A DNA stretch of 48,605 nt from an uncultured Collinsella sp. (GTDB lineage: Bacteria > Actinomycetota > Coriobacteriia > Coriobacteriales > Coriobacteriaceae), in contig CAUDQR010000017.1 in NCBI GenBank assembly GCA_958451615.1, positions 1 to 48,605 on the forward strand, written 5' to 3'. This document shows, in pieces, positions 1-7,551 of this stretch. Within the stretch, counting starts at the first letter, position 1. Each line of letters opens with the position of its first letter. The translations under genes were made by a program, and so were the position numbers. The notes under the pieces are model-generated. The model was not told the origin of the DNA. It worked only from the letters and a program-made list of their open reading frames with translations, and did not search any database.

Positions 1-50
1 CTGGCGGTCTATCTCTTGTTTTCGGTTGCTTGCTTCCTTACCGTACATGA

Positions 51-539
51 GCATTCGAACATGGGTTCACGACACTTGAAACGGAGGACATGCTTTCCGA
101 AACAGGTTTTGCGGAGAGCAAGCATGTCAAGCCGGGTTCAACACTTGTAACTTGCATAGCCTCTCTTGGAAAAATTGCATTCGCGCAAAAGGAGGGCGCA
201 TGCAACCAACAAATCAACGTCATTCCTCCTACGGAAGATATGAACAGTAGATTTGTTTTCCATTATTGCTGTTCAACATGGTTTCAAAGCGTCTTATGGA
301 AAAAGGCCAACCACTCAAACGTGCCGAATCTTAGTTTGGCGGGTTTTAACACGATTGAGATCCCCGTTCCTTCCCTCGAGACCCAGCGGAAGGCCGTTGA
401 TATCCTCGACCGCTTCGACGCCCTCACGACCTCGCTCACCGACGGCCTCCCCGCCGAGATCGAGGCGCGCCGGTCGCAATATGAGTACTATCGCGACCGC
501 CTACTTGATTTTCCGCACAAAGGAAGTGTTGCTGTGTGA
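51..539 (+). CDS. hsdS: Type I restriction-modification specificity subunit HsdS, C-terminal part
   Basis: HsdS selects the DNA target of type I restriction-modification complexes. What is visible is one target-recognition domain followed by the conserved C-terminal helix region: a TRD core of the form KxxKPGSTLV...IGK-like, a NLSL-F---IPVP stretch, then an ETQRKAVDILDRFD helix and a closing YEYYRDRLLDF motif, which is classic for the family. The frame is closed upstream by TGA at 48-50, and the first ATG is at 90, although family-like sequence starts before it (about 63). A full HsdS has two TRDs and about 400 residues, so this is a C-terminal remnant or a half gene created by recombination. 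hsdM must lie to the left, outside the window. The next gene overlaps its stop by 4 bases, so it belongs to the hsd operon. Confidence 0.8.
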   Translation, partial: AFEHGFTTLETEDMLSETGFAESKHVKPGSTLVTCIASLGKIAFAQKEGACNQQINVIPPTEDMNSRFVFHYCCSTWFQSVLWKKANHSNVPNLSLAGFNTIEIPVPSLETQRKAVDILDRFDALTTSLTDGLPAEIEARRSQYEYYRDRLLDFPHKGSVAV

Positions 540-976
540 AAACAGTTGCATTGAGATTCGCGGAGAACTTCGCTCCCGAATGCGGGACGATCGCCGCGCA
601 TAAGCAGGTCCTCGATAGCCTCGGCTCCGTCTGGTATGGCAAGCTGGGAAGCTCTATGTCGAAAGCCGTCTGCGACTCCATCCTGGGTGGTTACGACCCG
701 AGAATCCTCTTGATCCATAGCGGCGGCACTGACCGCTGGTGGCTCCATATCGACGCCATAAGCAGGGAGCTTCCGCCGTACGGGTCTTATCCTGAGTACT
801 ATGGCGAACTGGCCGATAGGATGGGGTGTTGGCTCCATGTCCGTCGTTTCGAGAAAGCCGATTCGAAGGTCATGTCGAAGTGCGTAGTGGCGTCTTCCGG
901 CAAGCCGCTGTCGCTTGCATCCCGCAGGAGCATGTCCCCCTACTTCATCATCGACTACCAAGAGGAGTCCTCGTGA
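536..976 (+). CDS. Small conserved protein embedded in the hsd operon, function unknown
   Basis: A 146-residue soluble protein starting with MKTVALRFAENFAPECGT and containing a WYGKLG motif, a DPRILLIHSGG strand and an RWWLHIDAIS segment. There is no signal peptide or membrane segment. Its ATG overlaps the hsdS stop (ATGA), and its own stop overlaps the hsdR GTG (GTGA), so it is translationally coupled on both sides and should be made with the restriction complex. I recall similar proteins beside hsdR in other gut bacteria, but cannot check this. The pattern of short strands around RILLI and WWLHI is faintly like PUA/EVE-type modified-base readers; that is a guess from pattern only. It could equally be a modulator or anti-restriction partner. 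Confidence 0.75.
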   Translation: MKTVALRFAENFAPECGTIAAHKQVLDSLGSVWYGKLGSSMSKAVCDSILGGYDPRILLIHSGGTDRWWLHIDAISRELPPYGSYPEYYGELADRMGCWLHVRRFEKADSKVMSKCVVASSGKPLSLASRRSMSPYFIIDYQEESS

Positions 977-3900
977 CGATAATCGATTCCATCGGCGGCG
1001 CGACCGCGCCGTCCTATTCGGTGCTGCTCGAGGGCCCCGAGTCCACGGTCTGCGCCGAGGCTCCGATCGCGGCGCATGACTCGACCGCCTACCAGTCCGA
1101 GGCCGAGCTCGAGGACGAGCTGATCGCGCAGCTGGTCGAGCAGGGCTACGAGTACGCCGACATCACCGACGAGGCCGCGCTCATCGCGAACCTGCGAGCG
1201 CGCATCGAGCGGCTGAACGGCTTCGCCTTCACCGACCCGGACTGGGAGCGCTTCTTCCGCACCCACGTCGCCGCCGAGACCGACGGCATCGTGGAGAAGA
1301 CGCGCCGCATCCAGCAGGCGCCGGTCATCGACTTCACGCTCGACGACGGCACGATCCGCAACGTCATGCTGCTCGACCGCGACCACATCTACCGGAACTC
1401 CTTGCAGGTCCTGAACCAGTACGCCACCAGCGCCGGCGCCCACGACAACCGATACGACGTCACGATCCTCGTCAACGGCCTTCCGCTCGTGCATATCGAG
1501 CTCAAGCGCCGTGGCGTCGAGCTCCGCCAGGCGTTCGACCAGATCGAGCGCTACCAGCGCGAGAGCTTCTGGTCCGGCACCGGGCTTTTCGAGTACGTGC
1601 AGGTCTTCGTCATCTCGAACGGGCGGCACACCAAGTACTACTCCAACACCACGCGCTGGCAGAAGACCCGCGAGGGCGGATCCAAGAAGAAGTCCTCGGC
1701 CTCCTACCAGTTCACGAGCTGGTGGACCGACGCCTCAAACCGCCGCATCGCCGACCTGGTGCCGTTCGCCGCAACGTTCTTGGCCAAGGGAACGCTGCTC
1801 ATGGTGCTCACGCACTACTGCGTGCTCGACGTCACCGACACGCTGCTCGTGATGAGGCCCTACCAGATCTGCGCCTGCGAGTGCATCCTCAACCGCATCC
1901 TCGTCTCCGAGTACGACCGCTCGCGCCTGGGCACGCTCGCAGCCGGCGGCTACATCTGGCACACGACCGGCTCGGGCAAGACGCTCACCAGCTTCAAGAC
2001 CGCGCAGCTGGCGTCCAAGATGGAGGGCGTCGAGAAGGTGCTGTTCGTCGTGGACCGCAAGGACCTCGACTACCAGACTATGAAGGAGTACGATAAGTTC
2101 CAGAAGGGCGCCGTCAACGGCTCCAGGAACACCCGGGCGCTGGCCGCCAACCTCGCCTCGGACGCGCCGGACAGGCGCATCTGCGTGACCACCATCCAGA
2201 AGCTCTCGAGCTACCTCAAGCACCCGGACCTTTCGCGCAAGGTGCTCGACAGGCACACCGTCTTCATCTTCGACGAGTGCCACCGAAGCCAGTTCGGCAA
2301 GATGCACACCGCCATCACCAAGTCGTTCAGGAACTACCACCTGTTCGGCTTCACCGGCACGCCCATCTTCGCCGAGAACGCGGGCAGCGGCACCGACCCC
2401 GACCTGCGCACGACCGCGCAGGCCTTCGGCGACCGCCTGCACACCTATACGGTCGTGGGGGCGATCTCTGACGGCAACGTCCTTCCCTTCAAGATCGACT
2501 ACGTCTCGACCTTCAGGCGCAAGGATACCGGCGAGGACGTGAAGGTGGAGGCCATCGACACCGACACCGCCTGGCAGAACCCCGTGCGCATGCACAACGT
2601 CGCCACCTACATCCTCGAGCACTTCGACCAGAAGACCAAGCGGGACGGCGCGGCCTACACCGTCGGCGACCGCGTGCGCCGCGGCTTCAACTCGATCCTC
2701 GCGTGCGACTCCATCAAGAGCGCCGAGAGCTACTACCGCATCCTGCGGGAGATGATAGGCCAGCGCGAGGGCTGTAATCTCAAGGTCGCGACCATCTTCA
2801 GCTTCGCGCCAAACGGGGCCGACGACGACCCGAACGGCTTCATCGACGACGAGGACATCGACGCCTCCGAGATGCCGCAGGCCGACCGCGAGTTCCTTGA
2901 CGGGGCCATCGCCGACTACAACGCCATGTTCAAGACATCGTTTTCCACCGACGCGGAGGGCTTCGACGGCTACTACAAGGACGTCTCGCGCCGCATGAAG
3001 GGCGAGGACGTGGACGGCAAGCCGCTGCCCGCGGCGGAGTGCCTCGATATGCTCATCGTCGTCAACATGTTCCTCACCGGCTTCGACGCCAAGACGCTCA
3101 ACACCCTGTGGGTCGACAAGAACCTGAAGATGCACGGCCTCATCCAGGCGTTCTCGCGCACGAACCGCATCCTCAACTCCGTCAAGTCGTTCGGCAACAT
3201 CGTGTGCTTCCGCAACCTCGCCGAGCGGGTCGACGAGGCGATCAGCCTGTTCGGCGACCCCGAGGCGGGCGGCATCGTCATCCTCAAGGCCTACGACGAG
3301 TACTTCCGGGAGTATGCCGAGAAGCTCGCCTACATCCGCCTGCACTACCCGCTCGACGGCATCGACGTCCTCATGACCGACGAGCAGAAGCGCGACTTCG
3401 TGAACGCCTTCTCGGCGGTGCTGCGCGTGCGCAACATCCTCGCGAGCTTCGACGCCTTCGAGGACGACGACCCCGCGAGCGCCCGCGAGCTTCAGGACTA
3501 CCAGAGCGAGTACCTCGCCGTGCGCGACGAGATGCGCGACCGCGAGCGCTCCGAGAAGGAGTCCATCGCCGAGGACCTCGTCTTCGAGATGGAGCTCGTC
3601 CGCCAGGTGGAGATCAACATCGACTACATCCTCATACTCGTCGAGCAGCGCCACGGCGACCACGTGAAGGACAGGGAGATCGCGGCGCGGATCATGTCCT
3701 CGGTGGCGGCGTCGCCCGAGCTGCGCGACAAGTCCGAGCTCATCGAGCGGTTCCTCGAGATCGCAGGCTTCGGGGAGGCGGACGCCCAGTTCGACATCGA
3801 CCCTGCCGCGCCCGAGTCCGAGCGCCACGACGCCGTCGAGCGCAACTGGCGCAAGTTCGTGGCCGACTCCATGGAGGACGAGATGGCGGGCATCATCGAG

Positions 3901-4137
3901 GCCGAGAGGCTGAAGGCGGAGCCCACACGCGACCTCATGCACGAGGCGTTCGAGGTCGGCGGCGTGCCTCAGGAGGGAACGGCGGTGACGAGGGTCATGC
4001 CGCCCGGCTCGCGCTTCGGCGCGAAGGCCGAGGCGAGGGACAGGCAGCGCCACCGCGTGACCGACCTGCTGTCCGGGTTCTACCGCAAGTACCGCAGCCT
4101 GACCGCCCACTACCCAATCGAGCTTCCCGAGGACTAA
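973..4137 (+). CDS. hsdR: Type I restriction enzyme R (motor/nuclease) subunit HsdR
   Basis: HsdR cuts unmodified DNA after ATP-driven translocation and works in the cytoplasm with HsdM and HsdS. The 1054-residue protein has an N-terminal PD-(D/E)xK nuclease with D162, E176 and K178 (in DVTIL and IELKRR), the Walker A motif HTTGSGKT around 331-337, a DECH box at 434-437, a GFTGTP motif III, and a helicase motif VI-like region (GLIQAFSRTNR). A long helical C-terminal region follows, with charged ERSEKESIAEDL-type segments that contact the methylase core. The start chosen is GTG at 973 because GAGGAG sits just upstream and the GTGA overlap couples it to the preceding gene; a longer in-frame extension to 826 lies inside that gene and is not family-like. 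All catalytic motifs look intact. Confidence 0.95.
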   Translation: MTIIDSIGGATAPSYSVLLEGPESTVCAEAPIAAHDSTAYQSEAELEDELIAQLVEQGYEYADITDEAALIANLRARIERLNGFAFTDPDWERFFRTHVAAETDGIVEKTRRIQQAPVIDFTLDDGTIRNVMLLDRDHIYRNSLQVLNQYATSAGAHDNRYDVTILVNGLPLVHIELKRRGVELRQAFDQIERYQRESFWSGTGLFEYVQVFVISNGRHTKYYSNTTRWQKTREGGSKKKSSASYQFTSWWTDASNRRIADLVPFAATFLAKGTLLMVLTHYCVLDVTDTLLVMRPYQICACECILNRILVSEYDRSRLGTLAAGGYIWHTTGSGKTLTSFKTAQLASKMEGVEKVLFVVDRKDLDYQTMKEYDKFQKGAVNGSRNTRALAANLASDAPDRRICVTTIQKLSSYLKHPDLSRKVLDRHTVFIFDECHRSQFGKMHTAITKSFRNYHLFGFTGTPIFAENAGSGTDPDLRTTAQAFGDRLHTYTVVGAISDGNVLPFKIDYVSTFRRKDTGEDVKVEAIDTDTAWQNPVRMHNVATYILEHFDQKTKRDGAAYTVGDRVRRGFNSILACDSIKSAESYYRILREMIGQREGCNLKVATIFSFAPNGADDDPNGFIDDEDIDASEMPQADREFLDGAIADYNAMFKTSFSTDAEGFDGYYKDVSRRMKGEDVDGKPLPAAECLDMLIVVNMFLTGFDAKTLNTLWVDKNLKMHGLIQAFSRTNRILNSVKSFGNIVCFRNLAERVDEAISLFGDPEAGGIVILKAYDEYFREYAEKLAYIRLHYPLDGIDVLMTDEQKRDFVNAFSAVLRVRNILASFDAFEDDDPASARELQDYQSEYLAVRDEMRDRERSEKESIAEDLVFEMELVRQVEINIDYILILVEQRHGDHVKDREIAARIMSSVAASPELRDKSELIERFLEIAGFGEADAQFDIDPAAPESERHDAVERNWRKFVADSMEDEMAGIIEAERLKAEPTRDLMHEAFEVGGVPQEGTAVTRVMPPGSRFGAKAEARDRQRHRVTDLLSGFYRKYRSLTAHYPIELPED

Positions 4138-4150
4138 AAAGACAGCATGT

Positions 4151-4190
4151 AGGCCCTAATGATTCGCATTATATTGAATCATTAGGGCCT
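4151..4190. terminator. Perfect 15-bp hairpin after hsdR
   Basis: AGGCCCTAATGATTC (4151-4165) and its exact complement (4176-4190) flank a 10-base loop, 14 bases after the hsdR stop. There is no T tract on the plus side. On the minus strand the hairpin is followed, after a short gap, by TTTTT, so it could end the convergent sortase transcript as well. Its position between two converging genes supports a shared terminator. Confidence 0.6.
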
Positions 4191-4243
4191 ATTCCTGAGT
4201 TCAAGAAATCATGACTATATTCTAGGAAGGACATCTGCCTTAA

Positions 4244-4936
4244 TCAAAATGCTCTCCTGCAAACTAAAACGCTGCGGTATCGATCACCGCCAATCGCGGA
4301 AGAGCATGTCACCAAAGTGATAACAGAGTCAGACCCAGCGGAATCTGACTTCGCGCTAGCGTGCTCGGACAAAGAATTAAGCCAGGCATTGAAGTCTGAC
4401 TCTCCAGCAAAGTCAAATCGTAGAAGCAAATCAAATTTTTTAGGCACTCTCAAGCCAAGCAACGGCCTATAGCGAGTGGTATTCCCATTTGCGCTCGTGA
4501 ATGTCACGGCTCCGATATTTGCAAAACAATCCGTCCGATAACAATTCTGGAGCTCGGTAAAGCCAAGGTTTCCATATCCCATGTTATGGGCGTACACGAG
4601 CATATTCGTACTTGATGGCGATGAGCCTTCAGCTAAAAACGGACACCCGGAGAATGACGGCAAGCGATCGAAACCGTGATTGAGGTAGAAACCGTTAGGG
4701 TCACCCTGGCGGCATGAGACAACTGGAGTTGAAATCGAGGTCCCTTCGACCGTAAGCCAACCGGCATAGTCCGGGTTCTCATCTTTTAGAGACGCGCCGC
4801 CGTCTGCTTGCGCTTTCTGCTCAGCCGCATTTGCGACATGTTGCGAGCTCCTGCTTGATGCGACTGCACCAACGGCACAGACAATATGGACGCAAGGGCT
4901 TTTTTCCTTCCAAAAAAACAGGGTTAGAAATTGACC
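4244..4936 (-). pseudogene. Class B sortase with an intact catalytic domain but no usable start codon
   Basis: Sortases cut a sorting signal and attach proteins to peptidoglycan or to each other outside the membrane. Class B features are clear: a NPDYAGWLTV opening, a NGFYLNHGFD segment, the catalytic His in YAHNM (codon about 4586-4588), the catalytic Cys in TLVTC (4304-4306) and an Arg in GGDRYRSV. The reading frame is open back to a stop at 4937-4939, yet holds no ATG, GTG or TTG upstream of the domain; a TTG at 4661-4663 would delete the front of the fold, and only CTG at 4919-4921 or ATT remain. A plausible signal-anchor segment (RKKALASILSV) lies in another frame just before CAVGAVA, and T7 and A6 runs occur at 4902-4918. 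I infer frameshift damage or slippage. No substrate gene lies beside it; the nearest LPXTG-type protein is at 17.6-21.1 kb. Confidence 0.65.
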
Positions 4937-5101
4937 TCATGTCAATTTCTAACCCTAGAAAGGATTGACTTCACGTCGATAAAAATTGACTTCATGTCAA
5001 TTTCGGTTGACTTCATGTCAATTTAAACCCACCCTCAAAAGGGGGCATCCAATCCTGGATATTCGCAGGTAGACAAATTGCAAAATAGACTTCATGTCAA
5101 T
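4930..5101. repeat. Array of five 17-bp palindromes, TTGACTTCATGTCAA type
   Basis: Copies are at 4930-4946, 4964-4980, 4985-5001, 5006-5022 and 5085-5101. The unit ATTGACTTCATGTCAAT is a dyad (ATTGAC, 5-base centre, GTCAAT). Copies 2, 3 and 4 are exactly 21 bp apart, putting them on one face of the helix. Copy 1 sits inside a longer 15-bp perfect stem (4921-4935 with 4941-4955). Read on the minus strand each good copy contains TTGACA, the -35 consensus. The stretch is AT-rich. This looks like an operator or iteron array just upstream of the sortase; the binding protein is unknown. Confidence 0.75.
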
Positions 5102-5501
5102 TCCCCTTTTATATAGATATATAAGTTATAGAAATAGGTGTGGTCTGCTGAAGCGTCAAAAAGGCCGCCCCACCACAGCACCATTCAGTTGGTCCTTCAA
5201 CCCGCGCCCGAAGCTCGCGTTCAACGCCCTTCCGACAGCCTGGGGCTAGGTATGGAGCCCCTACGGCTGTTGAAAGCGCGCAGAACGCTCGCACTCATTC
5301 GGGCCGTCCCCCTGCTCCTTCGGATGGATGGACGGACGCATCAACAACGATCCATCCGTCCGACCATCGGGACGCTATGTCCCTCTACGGACAGGTCAGA
5401 ATTATGGAATCCACGTGATTTGAGGGGTACCGTTTTTGGTACTCGCGGGGTACAAAAAGAAAAAGGTCAGAGACGACACCGTCTCTGACCTGCGTAAACT
5501 A
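4937..5501. other. Gene-poor interval between the sortase and tRNA-Lys
   Basis: Contains the palindrome array, an AT-rich block around 5108-5140, and partly repetitive GGATGGATGGACGGACG / CCATCCGTCCG sequence around 5321-5365 that can pair weakly. A 116-codon open frame at 5138-5488 has no ribosome site and no family-like composition, so I do not call it a gene. A promoter-like TAGACT-17 bp-TTATAT pair on the plus strand overlaps the fifth palindrome. The interval ends in the tRNA-Lys terminator. Confidence 0.6.
5453..5490 (-). terminator. Intrinsic terminator of tRNA-Lys
   Basis: The perfect 10-bp stem GGTCAGAGAC / GTCTCTGACC (5465-5474 and 5481-5490) with a 6-base loop is followed on the minus strand by TTTTTCTTTTT, directly after the 3' end of the tRNA. 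Confidence 0.85.
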
Positions 5502-5577
5502 TGGTGGGCCGTCAGGGGTTCGAACCCTGGACCTTGGGATTAAAAGTCCCCTGCTCTGCCAGCTGAGCTAACGGCCC
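5502..5577 (-). tRNA. tRNA-Lys (anticodon TTT)
   Basis: A complete cloverleaf on the minus strand: acceptor GGGCCGT pairs with ACGGCCC, D-arm AGCTCAGCTGGCAGAGC, anticodon loop ACTTTTAAT with anticodon TTT, T-loop GGTTCGAACCC, and an encoded CCA end. It is transcribed alone, with a promoter inside the 3' end of the neighbouring peptidase gene and its own terminator. It sits at the border between the restriction/sortase region and conserved chromosome, the kind of site integrases use. Confidence 0.97.
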
Positions 5578-5586
5578 GCGGGTGGC

Positions 5587-5615
5587 ATTGTACCACGGTC
5601 TGGGGCTATTCCCAA
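5587..5615 (-). promoter_or_regulatory. Promoter of tRNA-Lys
   Basis: Minus-strand TTGGGA (5610-5615), a 17-bp spacer and TACAAT (5587-5592) lie 10 bases before the tRNA 5' end. The -35 box overlaps the last codons region of the M29 peptidase gene. Confidence 0.7.
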
Positions 5616-6886
5616 CTCCATTGGCCGTTCTGGAAAATCACAACTTCACGTCCATCAGGCGTAATGCCCGTAATATCGATATCGTCCGTGCCGATCATAA
5701 AATCGACGTGCGTGCTCGAGACGTTAACGCCATGCTCCAGGAGCTCCTCCTTGGACATGTCATACCCACCCTCGATGCATTCGGGGAAACCGACACCCAG
5801 CGCGAGATGGCAGCTAGCGTTCTCATCATAGAGCGTGTCATAGAATAGAACGCCACTTTCACGGATCGGCGTGTTCTTGGAGATAAGCGCGACCTCACCC
5901 AGATGAGCGGCACCTTCATCGGTGTCAATAATGCTCGCAAGCGTCGCCTTACCCACGCGGGCATCGTAGTCCACTACGCGGCCCGCCTCGAACTTAATCC
6001 AAAAATCGTCAACCTTGTTACCGTGGTGAATGAGCGGCATAGCCGAATACACGATACCGTCGGCACGCATACGATCAGGCGAGGTGAAGACTTCCTCGGT
6101 GGGAATGTTGGGGAAGAAGGGGTGCCCATCGGGCGTCTTGCCCTTGCCGCCGGCCCACTCGTGACCTTTCGTCATGCCAATCGTCAGATCGGTTCCATTT
6201 GCCGAGGTGTAATGCAGGTAGTCGAAACGATTGTCGTTCAGGAAACGCAGGTTCTTTTCGAATGCGGCGTCATGGAGTTCCCAGTCGCTCTCCGGGTCCT
6301 GGCCATCGGCGCGAGCGGTATGCAGAATCGCATTCCACAGCTTATAGATTGCAACCTCATCGGCGTCTCCCGGGAACACCTCGCGCGCCCAGGCAACGAC
6401 CGGCGCGCCGGCGATGCACCACGGGTTGATGTTGTAGTCCAGTCCGCGGCGGAAGACCTTGCACTGCGTGTTCCTTGCCTTAGAAGCTGCAGCAGGCTTA
6501 GCGGGATCGATGCCCTTAAGAGCGGCAGGGTCCGCACCCTCGATAAAGATAAAGCAGGCACCATCCTGGGCCAGTGAATCAAGCTGCAGGCGCTTCCACT
6601 CGGGCGTCTGCTCAAAATAGCTTTTCTCGACATGCTCGTACGTGAGCCTCGTCACGGCGTCATCGGCCCAAATAACCGTCACGTGACCGGCACCGGAGGC
6701 ATAGGCCTCCGCGACCACCACGCGCGCAAACGGCGCGCACTCGACCGGAGACTGAACGACAACCTCCTGACCGGGCTTGACGTTTACGCCCTTGCGGACA
6801 ACCAGGCGCGCATAGTTTTTAATCTTGGGCTCTAGGGCCTTCATGCCCTCCAGAGCCTCTTCGACCGTCAGGGCAGCTCGAATCAT
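5606..6886 (-). CDS. M29-family metal-dependent aminopeptidase
   Basis: A cytoplasmic metallo-aminopeptidase of the AmpS/PepS/aminopeptidase T family, which releases N-terminal residues from peptides. The 426-residue product is full length for the family (about 410-430). Family landmarks include an early KNYARLVVRKGVNVKPGQ segment, a VVAEAYASGAGHV strand, TSANGTDLTIG in the middle, an EEVFTSPDRMRADG metal-binding region, and the closing H-D stretch STHVDFMIGTDDIDITG. Two ATGs are possible; 6886 is preferred because GGAG lies 6 bases before it, inside the longer 6898 version. The gene is single, between the tRNA-Lys promoter and a terminator belonging to the upstream membrane-protein gene. Substrate preference cannot be read from sequence. 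Confidence 0.93.
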   Translation of the reverse strand: MIRAALTVEEALEGMKALEPKIKNYARLVVRKGVNVKPGQEVVVQSPVECAPFARVVVAEAYASGAGHVTVIWADDAVTRLTYEHVEKSYFEQTPEWKRLQLDSLAQDGACFIFIEGADPAALKGIDPAKPAAASKARNTQCKVFRRGLDYNINPWCIAGAPVVAWAREVFPGDADEVAIYKLWNAILHTARADGQDPESDWELHDAAFEKNLRFLNDNRFDYLHYTSANGTDLTIGMTKGHEWAGGKGKTPDGHPFFPNIPTEEVFTSPDRMRADGIVYSAMPLIHHGNKVDDFWIKFEAGRVVDYDARVGKATLASIIDTDEGAAHLGEVALISKNTPIRESGVLFYDTLYDENASCHLALGVGFPECIEGGYDMSKEELLEHGVNVSSTHVDFMIGTDDIDITGITPDGREVVIFQNGQWSWE

Positions 6887-6916
6887 GTGCCACTCCATCT
6901 ATCTATAGAACAGTAA

Positions 6917-6945
6917 AAAGGCGCGCCGCAAAAACGACGCGCCTT
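6917..6945 (-). terminator. Intrinsic terminator after the purC operon
   Basis: AAGGCGCG (6918-6925) pairs with CGCGCCTT (6938-6945). On the minus strand the stem is followed by a run of T, placing it 30 bases after the stop of the small membrane protein gene. Confidence 0.75.
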
Positions 6946-6975
6946 ATATCTTAGCGATAAGTATGCATGCAAACG

Positions 6976-7551
6976 CTACTTCTTCTTGGAGTCCTTCTTG
7001 TCCTCCTCGGCAGCCGAGCGCTCGATAAGGGCGTTGAGCTTGTTCTCGGACATGCCCTCGGCCTGCGTGCGGTACATGTTGCGCAAGGGACGAATACGAA
7101 CGAAGTCGTAGATAAAGTCACCCAGGATGATGACATAGGACAAAACGATGCCGACCATCTGAACAGGACTGGACACCGTGCCGCCGGGAGCGAAGTAGAG
7201 CGAAGCCCCGATTGCCACGACGAGCACCATGCCGATAGCGAGCACAGCCCACCAAATACGGCGGCGCTTGGTGTAGTCCTCATCCTGCTTGAGAAGGATA
7301 TTCGATACCGTGTAGATGCGATCCTCGCGGGCGCGCTGCTTGGCCTTGCGGGCGCGCTTCTCCTCTTTAGAGAGGCCCTCGAGGTTCTCGCCCTTCTCGA
7401 GCTCTTTGCGGCGTGCCTTAGACGAAGCCGGCACGACGCGGACAGAGCTCGCTGCCTGACGGGCAGGCTTAGCAGATGCGGCGGACTTGCGCGCAACCCC
7501 GGTAACCTCGTGGGATTGCGTGCGCTTGTTCGTGGCGCTACGGGTACTCAC
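6976..7551 (-). CDS. Small basic membrane protein, function unknown
   Basis: A 191-residue protein not recognised as a named family. The first 95 residues are strongly basic and low in hydrophobics (RKELEKGENL, KEEKRARKAKQRARED), then two membrane segments at about 100-123 (WAVLAIGMVLVVAIG) and 130-150 (VGIVLSYVIILGDFIYDF), and a charged tail rich in Lys and Asp. This predicts both ends in the cytoplasm with a short external loop. The GTG start is immediately after the purC stop (TAAGTG), so it is the second gene of a purC operon and probably translated by coupling. The same kind of small two-segment protein is common in actinobacteria; the role is unknown. Confidence 0.85.
   Translation of the reverse strand: MSTRSATNKRTQSHEVTGVARKSAASAKPARQAASSVRVVPASSKARRKELEKGENLEGLSKEEKRARKAKQRAREDRIYTVSNILLKQDEDYTKRRRIWWAVLAIGMVLVVAIGASLYFAPGGTVSSPVQMVGIVLSYVIILGDFIYDFVRIRPLRNMYRTQAEGMSENKLNALIERSAAEEDKKDSKKK

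Noticed and set aside
826..972. N-terminal extension of hsdR
   Set aside because: It lies in the coding part of the preceding gene, and a good ribosome site precedes GTG 973.
1735..4110. 791-codon open frame on the minus strand across hsdR
   Set aside because: It is the mirror of a GC-rich gene: no ribosome site, Val/Leu/Asp-rich composition without domains, and hsdR on the plus strand has every catalytic motif.
4930..5101. CRISPR array
   Set aside because: Units are 17 bp with gaps of 4 bp in the phased part; there are no 30-bp spacers and no cas genes.
5138..5488. 116-codon open frame before tRNA-Lys
   Set aside because: No ribosome site, odd composition, runs into the tRNA terminator.
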